Of a stretch of 55,816 nucleotides of DNA, positions 1 through 13,100 are shown piece by piece; the stretch's first letter is position 1; every line of letters begins with the position of its first letter. Both the position numbers and the translations under genes were made by a program. The DNA comes from Cyclospora cayetanensis (Eukaryota; Apicomplexa; Conoidasida; Eucoccidiorida; Eimeriidae). The notes beneath the pieces were generated by a model. It was not told the origin of the DNA, did no database searches, and saw only the letters and a program-made list of their open reading frames with translations. The DNA lies in contig NW_020312173.1 of the NCBI RefSeq assembly GCF_002999335.1, positions 1 to 55,816 of the forward strand, read 5' to 3'.

Positions 1-940
1 GAGACTCTGAGGCGTCCGTGCATTGAGGCGACTGTGGCAGGACGATGCTGAGTTGGCAGGTCCTCTGCAAGCCAGTGGCAGTACGGTTTCTGTGCTCAAA
101 TCTGCGTTGGTGTCGTCGTGTTGCATTACATGTGGTCAAAGCAGCAATATGAATAGCAGCAATAGAATCGCTTATGTGAGTATGAGTCTACGCCGAACTG
201 GTGCTTTATAAGATGTAGAGGTTTGTTCCATGGCATGTGTTTGGAGAAGTGGTCAGTTGTTTTCAGCTTATGGAGTATCTATGAGAGTTTGTCCTGACGA
301 CTAGAGTGGTTCTAACACGGGCACATCGGGTAGCACTTGCCGTCGCTTTAACGCGAATTGATATGGAAGCTGGCAAACATTTGCACGCTGCATGACTCAG
401 CCAGTGCGCTCTTTGCATGCACAGGAGTGTGCTTGTAGGATGTGTTCTCTGCTGCAATTAATGCATGTAGGCTCAGGCCAGCACCTAGCTTCTGTGCTGC
501 ACTGTGCTAGTTAGCACTCTTGCCCAGTACAGCTGCACGGAAACGAGTAGGCTACGCACTGCACTCAAAGTGTGTTTCTCTTGGATGCTCCGATATTTTC
601 TATTGCGTTGGCCGAAGCTGAAAGCGACAATTGGATTACCGAGTGGCATGCTTGTTCAGGAGAGCCTAAGCACCATCGAGTGGCTGTACTTCTTTGATGT
701 TTCGCTGTTGTACTAAATGCAGCCTTTGCGCTAATGGTGCGCGTTTTCTAATGCCGGTCTGCGTTGGCGATTCTCAGGAAGTGGGTTGTGGAAGCCATGT
801 GCGGTTTGTGTGTTGGGGCGGATAAGCAGCCAATGTGTCGTAGGTGCTGTTTGGTACCACTGGTCCTTTAGATGTGTGGTGGGGAGTATTGCTGGAGACT
901 CTGAGGCGTCCGTGCATTTAGGCGACTGTGGCGGGACGAT

Positions 941-1812
941 GCTGAGTTGGCAGGTCCTCTGCAAGCCAGTGGCAGTACGGTTTCTGTGCTCAAATCTGCG
1001 TTGGTGTCGTCGTGTTGCATTGCATGTGGTCAAAGCAGCAATATGAATAGCAGCAATAGAATCGCTTATGTGAATTTGAGTCTACGCCGAACTGGTGCTT
1101 TGTGGCATGTGCAGGAGGTTGTTTCGTGGTATCTGATTCGAGAAGAGGTTAGTTGTTTTCAGCTTAGCGAATGCTTATGCGGGCGTGGCTATAGGACTAG
1201 AGTTGTTCTAGCACGAGCACATTGGCCGTCGCTTTGATGCGGAATTGATCTGGAAGCTGGCAAACATTTGGAAGCTGCATGCCTCAGGCAGTGCGCTCTT
1301 TGCATGCACAGATGTAGGGTGTAGGATGTTTTTTTTGCTGTAGCTAATGCATGTAGGCTCAGGCCAGCACCTAGCTTCTGTGCTGCAGTGAGATGGCTAG
1401 CACTGTTGTTATGTGCAGGCGCACGGGGAGGACTAGGCTGCGCACTGCACTCAAAGTGTGTTTCACTTGGATGCTTCGATAGTATGCATTCCTGCCTAAA
1501 AATCGGATTACTGAGCGGCATCCTTGTTCAGGAGAGCCTAAGCACCATCGAGTGGCTGTACTTCTTTGATGTTTCGCTGTTGTACTGAATGCAGCCTTTG
1601 CGCTAATGGTGCGCATTTGCTAATGCTGGTTTACTTTGGCTATGCGCAGGTAGTGGTTTGTGGAAGCCATGTGCGGTTTGTGTGTTGGGGCGGATAAGCA
1701 GCCAATGTGTCGTAGGTGTTGTTTGGTACAATTGGTCCTTTAGATGTGTGGTGGGGAGTATTGCTGGAGACTCTGAGGCGTCCGTGCATTTAGGCGACTG
1801 TGGCGGGACGAT
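941..1812. repeat. short satellite monomer (872 bp) with rearranged segment
   Basis: This unit is about 20 bp shorter than its neighbours. Near 1,220-1,235 the usual block between the 'cacat.gg' and 'ccgtcgc' landmarks has lost about 10 bp. Near 1,479-1,510 the usual segment between gatattatc and ggattac is replaced by a shorter, different stretch. The rest of the unit follows the consensus, so these are local deletions and replacements in one monomer. Confidence 0.85.
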
Positions 1813-2782
1813 GCTGAGTTGGCAGGTCCTCTGCAAGCCAGTGGCAGTACGGTTTCTGTGCTCAAATCTGCGTTGGTGTCGTCGTGTTGCATTGCATGTG
1901 GTCAAAGCAGCAATATGAATAGCAGCAATAGAACCGCTTATGTGAGAATGGGGTAATGCCGAACTGGTGCTTTATAAGATGTAGAGGTTTGTTCCATGGC
2001 ATGTGTTTGGAGAAGTGGTCAGTTGTTCTCAACGAAACCAATCCCTGTGGGAGCGTTGCGGAAATGCCTAGAGTGGTTCTAGCACGAGCACATCGGCTAG
2101 CACTTGCCGGCGCTTTTACGATGAATTGATCTGGAAGCTGCCAAACATTTGCATGCTACATGCCTCAGGCAGTGCGCTCTTTGCATGAACAGGTGTTAGG
2201 TTGTAGGATGTGCTTTTTGCTCCTAATGCATGTAGGCTCAGGCCAGCACCTAGCTTCTGTGCTGCAGTGAGATGGCTAGCACTGTTGTTATGTGCAGGCG
2301 CACTTGAAGAAGCAGGCTGCGCACTGCACTCAAAGTGTGTTTCTCTTGGATGCTCCGATATTATCTATTGCGTTGGCCGAAGCTGAAAGCGACAATTGGA
2401 TTACCGAGCGGCATCCTTGTTCAGGAGAGCCTAAGCACCATCGAGTGGCTGTAGTTCTTTGATGTTTCGCTGTTGTACTGAATGCAGCCTTTGCGCTAAT
2501 GGTGCGCGTTTGCTAATGCCGGTCTGTGTTGCCCATGTGCAGAAAGTGGGTTGTGGAAGCCATGCGCTGTTTGGATGTTGAGGCTGATAAGCAGCCAATG
2601 TGTCGGAGGTGTTGTTTGGTACCACTGGTCCTTTAGACGTGTGGTGCGGAGTGTTTCTGGAGACTCTGAGGCGTCCGTGCATTGAGGCGACTGTGGCAGG
2701 ACGATGCTGAGTTGGCAGGTCCTCTGCAGGCCAATTGCAGTGGGGTTCCTTTCTTAAATCTGCGTTGGTGTCGTCGTGTCCT

Positions 2783-4156
2783 ATTACATGTTTCCAAAGC
2801 CACAATATGAATAGCAGCAGTAAAACCTCTTATGTGAGAATGACACTATGCCGAACTGGTGCTTTATAAGATGTAGAGGTTTGTTCCATGGCATGTGTTT
2901 GGAGAAGTGGTTAGTTGCGTTTAGCGTATGGAATCCCTATGTGAGTCTGACCATCAAACTAGAGTGGTTCTAGCACGAGCACATCGGCTAGCACTTGCCG
3001 TCGCTTTGATGCGGAATTGATATGGAAGCTGGCAAACATTTGGACGCTGCATGCCTCAGCCAGTGCACTCTTTGCGTGCACAATTGTGAGGTGTAGCACG
3101 TGCCTTTTGATGTAGCTAATGCATGTAGGCTCAGGCCAGCACCTAGCTTCTGTGCTGCAGTGAGATGGCTAGCACTGTTGTTATGTGCAGGCGCACTTGA
3201 AGAAGCAGGCTGCGCACTGCACTCAAAGTGTGTTTCACTTGGATGCTCCGATATTATCTATTGCGTTGGCCGAAGCTGAAAGCGACAATTGGATTACCGA
3301 GCGGCATCCTTGTTCAGGAGAGCCTAAGCACCATCGAGTGGCTGTACTTCTTTGATGTTTCGCTGTTGTACTGAATGCAGCCTTTGCGCTAATGGTGCGT
3401 ATTTGCTAATGCCGGTCCGCGTTGGCCATGTGCAGAAAGTGGGTTGTGGAAGCCATGTGCGGTTTGTGTGTTGGGGCCGATAAGCAGGCAATGTATCGTA
3501 GGTGTTGTTTGGTACAATTGGTCCTTTAGATGTGTGGTGCGGAGTGTTTCTGGAGACTCTGAGGCGTCCGTGCATTGAGGCGACTGTGGCAGGACGATGC
3601 TGAGTTGGCAGGTCCTCTGCAAGCCAGCGACAGTAGGCTTCTGTGCTCAAATCTGCGTTGGTGTCGTCGTGTCGTATTACATGTTTCCAAAGCCACACTA
3701 TGAATAGCAGCAGTAAAACCTCTTATGTGAGAATGACACTATGCCGAACTGGTGCTTTATAAGATGTAGAGGTTTGTTCCATGGCATGTGTTTGGAGATG
3801 TGGTTAGTTGTTTTAGCGCATGGAATCCCTATGTGAGTCTGACCATCAAACTAGAGTGGTTCTAGCACGAGCACATTGGCTAGCACTTGCCGTCGCTTTG
3901 ATGCGGAATTGATCTGGAAGCTGGCAAACATTTGGACGCTGCATGCCTCAGCCAGTGCACTCTTTGCGTGCACAATTGTGAGGTGTAGCACGTGCCTTTT
4001 GATGTAGCTAATGCATGTAGGCTCAGGCCAGCACCTAGCTTCTGTGCTGCAGTGAGATGGCTAGCACTGTTGTTATGTGCAGGCGCACTTGAAGAAGCAG
4101 GCTGCGCACTGCACTCAAAGTGTGTTTCACTTGGATGCTCCGATATTATCTATTGC
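2783..4156. repeat. adjacent near-identical satellite segments
   Basis: About 480 bp at 2,783-3,264 and 3,676-4,156 share private variants that most units lack. These include attacatgtttccaaagcca, a 'cagtaaaacctctta' block, 'gcgtgcacaattgtgagg' and 'gtagcacgtgccttttgatg'. Only a few differences were seen. The offset is one monomer (892-893 bp). This is the pattern expected of a recent single-unit duplication by unequal exchange. The similarity stops after the 'tattgc' landmark, where the second copy switches to a different variant block. Confidence 0.8.
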
Positions 4157-6279
4157 AGTGACGTAGGGTGAAGGCGACAATTGGATTACCGAGTGGCGTC
4201 CTTGTTCAGGAGAGCCTAAGCACCATCGAGTGGCTGTACTTCTTTGATGTTTCGCTGTTGTACTGAATGCAGCCTTTGCGCTAATGGTGCGCATTTGCCA
4301 ATGGCGATCTGCGTTGGCCATGTGCAGCTAGTGGGTTGTGGAAGCCATGTGCGGTTTGGGTGCTGGGGCGGATAAGCAGACCATGTGTCGTAGGTGTTGT
4401 TTGGTACAATTGGTCCTTTAGACGTGTGGTGCGGAGTGTTGCTGGAGACTCTGAGGCGTCCGTGCATTGAGGTGACTCTGTCAGGAGGATGCTGAGTTAG
4501 CAGGTCTACTGCAAGCCAGTGGCAGAACGGTTTCTGTGCTCAAATCTGCGTTGGTGTCGTCGTGTTGCATTGCATGTGTCCAATACAACAATATTAATAG
4601 CAGCAATAGAAGTGCTTATGTGAGAGTAGGATATGCCGAACTGGTGCTTTATAAGATGTAGAGGTTTGTTCCATGGCATGTGTTTGGAGAAGTGGTCAGT
4701 TGTTTTCAGCGTATGGAATCCCTATGTGAGTATGACCATCAAACTAGAGAGGTTCTTGCACGAGCACATCGGCCAGCACTTGCCGTCGCTTTGATGATGA
4801 GTTGATCTGGAGGTTAGCAAACATTAGCACGCTGCATGACTCAGGAGGTACGCTCCTTGCATGCACAGGTGTGGGGTGTAGCATGTGCCTTTTGCTGTAG
4901 CTAATGCATGTAGGCTTAGGCCAGCACCTAGCTTCTGTGCTGCAGTGGGATGGCTAGCTTTGGTTTTTATCTGTAGACGCACGGGAAGGAGTAGGCTGCG
5001 CGCTGCACTCAAAGTGTGTTTCTCTTGGATGCTCCGATATTATCTATTGGTGTGGCCGAAGCTGAAAGCGACAATTGGATTACCGAGCGGCATCCTTGTT
5101 CAGGAGAGCCTAAACACCATCGAGTGGCTGTAGTTCTTTGATGTTTCGCTGTTGTACTGAATGCAGCCTTTGCGCTAATGGTGCGCGTTTGCTAATGCCG
5201 GTCTGTGTTGGCCATGTGCAGAAAGTGGGTTGTGGAAGCCATGTGCGGTTTGTGTGTTGGGGCGGATAAGCAGCCAATGTGTCGTAGGTGCTGTTTGGTA
5301 CAATTGGTCCTTTAGACGTGTGGTGCGGAGTGTTTCTGGAGACTCTGAGGCGTCCGTGCATTGAGGCGACTGTGGCAGGACGATGCTGAGTTGGCAGGTC
5401 CTCTGCAAGCCAGCGACAGTAGGCTTCTGTGCTCAAATCTGCGTTGGTGTCGCCGTGTCCTGTTCCCTGTTTCCAAAGCCACAATATGAATAACAGCAAT
5501 AGGACAGTTTATGTGAGTATGGGGCTTTGCCTGCACTGGTGCTTCTTACGATATACAGGTTTGTTCCATGGCATGTGTTTGGAGAAGTGGTCAGTTGCTT
5601 TCGAACTATAGAATGCCTATGTGAGCTTGGCCATAAGACTAGAGTGGTATCAGCACGAGCACATCGGCTAGCACTTGCCGTCGCTTTGATGAGCGACTAA
5701 TCTGGAGGTTAGCAAACATTAGAACGCTGCATGACTCAGGCAGTGCGCTCTTTGCATGCACAGGTGTGGGTTGTAAGATGTGCTTTTTGCTGTAATTAAT
5801 GCATGTAGGCTCAGGCCAGCACCTAGCTTCTGTGCTGCAGTGGGATGGCTAGCACTGTTGTTATGTGCAGGCGCAAGGGGAGGACTAGGCTGCGCACTGC
5901 ACTCAAAGTGTGTTTCTCTTGGATGCTCCGATAATTTCTATTGCGTTGGCCGAAGCTAAAAGCGACAATTGGATTACCGAGCGGCATCCTTGTTCAGGAG
6001 AGCCTAAGCACCATCGAGTGGCTGTACTTCTTTGATGTTTCGCTGTTGTACTGAATGCAGCCTTTGCGCTAATGGTGCGCATTTGCTAATGCCGGTCTGG
6101 TTTTGGCCACGTACAGCTAGTGGGTTGTGGAAGCCATGTGCGGTTTGGATGTTGGGGCCGATAAACAGCCCATGTGTTGTAGGTGTTGTTTGGTACCACT
6201 GGTCCTTTAGACGTGTGGTGCGGAGTGTTGCTGGAGACGTGCATGCGTCGGTGGGTTAAGGCGCCTGCGGCAGGACGAT

Positions 6280-7147
6280 GCTGAGTTGGCAGGTCCTCTG
6301 CAAGCCAGTGGCAGTACGGTTTCTGTGCTCAAATCTGCGTTAGTGCCGTTATGTTGCATTGCATGTGGTCAAAGCAACAATATGAATAGCAGCGATAGAA
6401 TCGCTTATGTGAGTATGAGCCTATGCCGAATTGGTTTTTTTATGAGATGTACAGCCTTGTTCTATGGCACGGATACGGAGAAGTGGTCAGTTGTTTTCAG
6501 CTTATGAAGTATCCTTGCTCGTTGACCCACACGACTACAGAGGTTCTAACACGAGCACATCGGCTAGCACTTGCCGCCGCTTTGATGCGGAATTGATCTG
6601 GAGGCTGGCAAACATTTGCACCCTGCATGACTCAGGACGTACGCTCCTTGCATGCACAGGTGTGGGGTGTAGCATGTGCCTTTTGCTGTAGCTAATGCAT
6701 GTAGGCTCAGGCCAGCACCTAGCTTCTGTGATGCAGTGGGATGGCTAGCACTGTTGTTATGTGGAGTTGCATGGGGAGGAGCAGGCTGCGCACTGCACTC
6801 AAAGTGTGTTTCTCTTGGATGCTCAGATATTATCTATTGCGTTGGCCGAAGCTGAAAGCGACAATTGGATTACCGAGCGGCATCCTTGTTCACGAAAGCC
6901 TTAGCACCTTCGAGGGGCGTAGTTCTTTGATGCTTTGCTGTTGTACTGAAATCAGGCTTTGCGCTGATGATGCACATTTGCTAATGCCGGTCTGTGTTGG
7001 CGATTTTCAGAAAGTGGGTTATGGAGGCCATGTGCGGTTTGGGTGCTGGCGCGGGTAAGCAGCCAATGTGTCATAGGTGTTGTTTGGTACAACTGGTTCT
7101 TCACACTTGTGGTGCGGAGTGTTGCCGGAGACTCGCGGCAGGATGTT
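6280..7147. repeat. short satellite monomer (868 bp) with ~26-bp deletion
   Basis: This is the shortest unit of the array. Near 7,134 the sequence passes from 'ggagactcg' directly to 'cggcaggatg'. It thereby omits the block with 'ggcgtccgtgcat' and 'ggcgact' that nearly every other unit carries just before the unit landmark. The flanking consensus is intact, so this is a simple internal deletion. Confidence 0.85.
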
Positions 7148-10100
7148 GCTGATTTGTCAGGTCCTCTGCAAGCCAGTGGCAGTAGGGTTTCCGTGCTCAA
7201 ATCTGCGTTGGTCTCATCGTGTTGTATTCCATGTGCTCAAAGCAACAATGTCAATAGCAGCAATAGAACCGCTTATGTGAGTATGGGGCTTTGCCGAGCT
7301 AGTGCTTTATAAGATGTAGAGGGTTGTTCCATGGCACGTATCTGGAGGAGAGGTCAGTTGTTTTCAGCGCATGGAATCCCTATGCGAGGTTGGCCCAAAC
7401 GACTAGAGTGGTTTCAGCACGAGCTCATCTGCTAGCACTTGCCGTCGCTTTAATGCGGAATTGATCTGGGGGCTGGTGAACATTTGCATGCTGCGTGGCT
7501 CAGGAATTGTACACCTTGCGTGCACAGGTACGGAGTGTAGCATGTGCTTTCCCCTATAGCTAATGCATGTAGCCTCAGGCCAGCACCTAGCTTCTGTGCT
7601 GCAGTGGGATGGCTAGCACTGTTGTTGTTGCCAGCTGCACGGGAAGGACTAGGCTGCGCACTGCACTCAAAGTGTGTTTCTCTTGGATGCTCCGATACTT
7701 TCTATTGCGTTGGCCGAAGCTGAAAGCGACAATTGGATTACCGAGCGGCATCCTTGTTCAGGAGAGTCAAGCACCTTCGAGTGGCTGTAGTTCTTTGATG
7801 TTTCGCTGTTGTACTGAATGCAGCCTTTGCGCCGATGGTGCGCATTTGCTAATGCCGGTCTGCGTTGGCGACGTCCAGCTAGTGGGTTGTGGAAGCCATG
7901 TGCGGTTTGGGTGTTGGGGCCGATAAGCAGCCAATGTGTCGTAGGTGTTGCTTGATACAACTGGTCCTTTACAATTGTTGTACGGAGTGTTCCTGGCGAC
8001 TCTGAGGCGTCCGTGCGTTTAGGCGACTGTGGCAGGACGATGCTGAGTTGGCAGGGCCTCTACAAGCCAGTGGCAGTGGAGGTTCTATGCTCAAATCTGC
8101 GTGGGTGTCGTCCTGTCGTATTTCATGTGCTGAATGCAACAATATGAATAGCAGCAATAGAACCGCTTATGTGAGAATGGGGTAATGCCGGACTGGTGCT
8201 TACTAAGATGTAGGTGGTTTGTTCCATGGCATGTGTTTGAAGAAGTGGTCAGTTGATTCCAGCGTATGGAATCTTTCTGCGAGCTTGGCCCAAACGACTA
8301 GAGAGGTTCTAACACGAGCACATCGGCTAGCACTTGCCGTCGCTTTGATGCAGAATTGATCTGGAGGCTGGCAAACATTTGCACGCTGCATGACTCAGGA
8401 CGTACGCTCTTTGCATGCACAGGTGTGGGGTGTAGCATATGCCTTTTGCTGTAGCTAATGCATGTAGGCTCAGGCCAGCACCTAACTTCTGTGATGCAGT
8501 GGGATGGCTAGCACTGTTGTTATGTGCAGCTGCACTTGAAGAAGAGTAGGCTGCGCACTGCACTCAAAGTGTGTTTCTCTTGGATGCTCCGATATTATCT
8601 ATTGGTGTGGCCGAAGTTGAAAGCGACAATTGGATTACCGAGCGGCACCCTTGTTCAGGAGAGCCTAAGGATCTTCGAGTGGCTGTAGTTTTTTGATGTT
8701 TCGCTGTTGTACTGAATGCAGCCTTTGCGCTGATGGTGCGCGTTTGCAATGCCGGTCTGTGTTGGCGATTTTCAGGAAGTGGGTTTTGAAAGCCATGTGC
8801 TGTTTGTATGTTGGGGCACATAAGCAGGCAATGTATCGTAGGTGTTGTTTGGTACAACTGGTCCCTTAGACGTGTGGTGCGGAGTGTTGCTGCAGACACT
8901 CAGGCGTCCGTGGGTCAAGGCGACTGTGGCAGGACGATGCTGAGTTGGCAGGTCCTCTGCAGGCCAATGGCAGTACGGCTTCTCTGCTCAAATCTGTGCT
9001 GGTGTCGTCCTGTCGTATTTCATGTGCTGAATGCAACAATATGAATAGCAGCAATACAACCGCTGATGTGAGTATGGGCCTATCGAGACCTGGTGTTTTA
9101 TAAGATGTAGGTGGTTTGTTTCATGATAAGTGTTTGGAGAAGTGGTCAGTCATTTTTAGCTTCTGAAGTCTCGTTGCTCGTTGGCGCAAAAAACTACAGA
9201 GGTTCTAGCACGAGCACATTGGCTAGCACTTGCCGTCGCTTTGATGCGGAATTGATCTGGAAGCTGGCAAACATTTGCACGCCGCATGACTCAGGCAGTG
9301 CGCTGTTTTCATGCACAGGTGTGGGGTGTAGCATGTGCTTTTGCTGTAACTAATGCATGTAGGCTTAGCCCAGCACCTAGCTTCTTTGCTGCAGTGGGAT
9401 GCCTAGCACTGGTGTTGTGTGCAGGCGCACTTCAAGAAGTAGGCTGCGCACTGCACTCAAAGTGTGTTTCACTTGGATGCTCCGATATTATCTATTGCAG
9501 TGACGTAGGGTGAAGGCGACAATTGGATTACCGAGCGGTGTCCTTGTTCAGGAGATCCTAAGCACCATCGAGTGGCTGTAGTTCTTTGATGTTTCGCTGT
9601 TGTACTGAATGCAGCCTTTGCGCTAATGGTGCGCATTTGCCAACGCCGATCTGGTTTGGCCATGTGCAGCTAGTGGGTTGTGGAAGCCATGTGCGGTTTG
9701 TATGTTGAGGCGGATAAGCAGCCAATGTGTCGTAGGTGTTGTTTGGTACAATTGGTCCTTTAGATGTGTGGTGCGGAGTGTTGCTGGAAACTCTGAGGCG
9801 TCCGTGCATTTACATGACTCTGGCAGGACGCTGCTGAGTTGGCCGGTCCCCTACAAGCCAGTGGCAGAACGGTTTCTGTGCTCAAATATTCGCTGGTGTC
9901 GTCGTGTTGCATTGCATGTGGTCAAAGCAACAATATGAATAGCAGCAATAGAACCACTTATGTGAGTATGGGGCTGTGAAGAACTGGTGGTTTGTAATAT
10001 ATGGAAGGTCATCGCATTCCATTTGATTGGAGAAGTGGTCAATTGTCTTCAACTTATGAAGCCTCATTGCTTTTTGGCCAACACCACTAGAGAGGTTCTT

Positions 10101-13100
10101 GCACGAGCACATCGGCTAGCACTTGCCGTCGCTTTGATGCAGAATTGATCTAGAAGCTGGCAAACATTTGTACGCTGCATGACTCAGGCAGTGCGCTCTT
10201 TGCATACACAGGTGTAGGGTGTAGGATGTGTTTTTTGTTGTAATTAATGCATGTAGGCTCAGGCCAGCACCTAACTTCTGTGATGCAGTGGGATGGCTAA
10301 CACTGTTGTTATGTGCAGGCGCACGGGGAGGACTAGGCTGCACACTGCACTCAAAGTGTGTTTCACTTGGATGCTCCGATATTATCTATTGGTGTGGCCG
10401 AAGCTGAAAGCGACAATTGGATTACCGAACGGCATCCTTGTTCTGCAGAGCCTGAGCACCATCGAGTGGCTGTAGTTCTTTGATGTTTCGCTGTTGTACT
10501 GAATGCAGCCTTTGCGCTAATGGTGCGCATTTGCTAATGCCGGTCTGCGTTGCCCGTGTGCAGAAAGTGGGTTGTGGAAGCCATGTGCGGTTTGTGTGTT
10601 GAGGCGGATAAGCAGCCAATGTGTTGTAAGTGTTGTTTGGTACAATTGGTCCTTTGGACGTGTGGTGCGGAGTGTTGCTGGAGACTCTGAGGCGTGCGTG
10701 TATTGAGGCGACTGTGGCAGGACGATGCTGAGTTGGCAGGGCCTCTGCAAGCCAGTGGCATTAGGGTTCCTATGCTTAAATGTTCGCTGGTGTCGTCGTG
10801 TCGCATTGCATGTGGTCAGAGCAACAATATGAATAGCAGCAATAGAACCGCTTATGTGAGAATGGGTATGTGCCGAATTGGTGCTTTATAAGATATAGAG
10901 GTTTGTTCCATGGCATGGGCACGGAGAAGTGGTCAGTTGTTTTCAGCGTATGAAATCCATATACGAGTTTGGGCATAAGACTAGAAGGATTCTAGCACGA
11001 GCACATCGGCTAGCACTTGCTGTCGCTTTAATGCGGAATTGATCTGGAGGCTGGCAAACATTTGCGCCCTGCATGACTCAGCCAGTGCGCTCTTTGCATG
11101 AACAGGTGTGGGGTGTAGCATGTGCTTTTTGCTGTAGCTAATGCATGTAGGCTCAGGCCAGCACCTAGCTTCTGTGATGCAGTGGGATGGCTAGCACTGT
11201 TGTTATGTGCAGGCGCACGGGGAGGAGCAGGCTGCGCACTGCACTCAAAGTGTGTTTCTCTTGGATGCTCCGATATTATCTATTGGTGTGGCCGAAGCTG
11301 AAAGCGACAATTGGATTACCGAGCGGCATCCTTGTTCTGCAGAGCCTGAGCACCATCGAGTGGCTGTAGTTCTTTGATGTTTCGCTGTTGTACTGAATGC
11401 AGCCTTTGCGCTAATGGTGCGCATTTGCTAATGCCAGTCTGTGTTGGCCATGTGCAGAAGGTGTGTTGTGGAAGCCATGTGCGGTTTGGGTGTTGGGGCC
11501 GATAGGCAGCCGATGTGTAGTATGTATTGTTCGCTACAACTGGTCGTTCAGAATTGTTGTGCAAAGCGTTGCCGCAGACTCTCACGCGTCCGTGCATTGA
11601 GGCGACTGTGGCAGGACGATGCTGAGTTGGCAGGGCCTCTGCAAGCCAGTGGCAGTACGGTTTCTGTGCTCGAATCTGCGTTGGTGTCGTCGTGTTGCAT
11701 TGCATGTGGTCAAAGCAGCAATATGAATAGCAGCAATAGAATCGCTTATGTGAGAATGGGGTTATGCCGAATGGGTGCTTTATTAGATGTAGGCGGCTTC
11801 CATGGCATGTGTTTGGAGAAGTGGTCAGTTGTTTCCAGCGTATGGAATCCCTATGTGAGTCTGACAATCAAACTAGAGTGCTTCTAGCACGAGCACATCG
11901 GCTAGCACTTGCCGTCGCTTTGATGCGGAATTGATCTGGAGGTTAGTGAACATTTGCACACTGCATGACTCAGGCAGTGCGCTCTTTGCATGCACAGGTG
12001 TGAGGTGTAGCATGTGCCTTTTGCTGTAGCTAATGCATGTAGGCTCAGGCCAGCACCTAGCTTCTGTGATGCAGTGGGATGGCTAGCACTGTTGTAATGT
12101 GCAGCCGCAGGAAGAGGAGCAGGCTGCGCACTGCACTCAAAGTGTGTTTCTCTTGGATGCTCAGATATTATCTATTGGTGTGGCCAAAGCTGAAAGTGAC
12201 AATTGGATTACCAAACGGCGTCCTTGCTCTGCAGAGCCTGAGCACCTTCGAGCGGTTCTAGTTCTTCCATGTTTCGCTGTTGTACTGAAATCAGGCTTTG
12301 CGCTGATGGTGGCACTTGCTACTACCCGTGTGCGTTGGCCATGTACAGCTAGTGGGTTGTGGTTGTCATGTGCGGTTTGGATGTTGGGGCCGATAAGCAG
12401 CCCATGTGTCATAGGTGTTGTTTGGTACAACTGGTCCTTTAGACGTGTGGTGCGGAGTGTTGCTGCAGACTCTGATGCGTCCGTGTATTTAGGGCAATCC
12501 GGCAGGACGATGCTGAGTTGGCAGGTCCTCTGTAAGCTAGTGGCATTAGGGTTTCTGTGCTTAAATCTTCGCTGGTGTCGTCCTGTCGTCTTGCTATGAT
12601 GACAGCAACAATATCGATAGCAGCAATAGAGCCGCTTATGTGAGTATGTGGCTATGCCGAGTTGGTGCTTTATAAGATGTAGAGGCTTTTTCAGAGCCAT
12701 GAGTATGGAGAAGTGGTCAGTTGTTTTCAACGTATGGAATCTCTATGCGAGTTTGGCCATAAGACTAGAGTGGTTCTAGCACGAGCACATCTGCTAGCAC
12801 TTGCCGTCGCTTTAATGCAGAATTGATCTGGAGGTTAGTAAACATTTGCACACTGCATGACTCAGGCAGTGCGCTCTTTGCATGCACAGGTACGGAGTGT
12901 AGCATGTGCTGTTTTCCTCTAACTAATGCATGTAGGCTCAGGCCGGCACCTAGCATCAGTGCTGCAGTGGGATGGCTAGCACTCTTGTTATGTGCACTCG
13001 TATGTGGAGGAGCAGACTGCGCACTGCACTCAATGTGTTTTTTACTTGGATGCTCATATATTATCTATTGCGTTGGCCGAAGCTGAAAGCGACAATTGGA

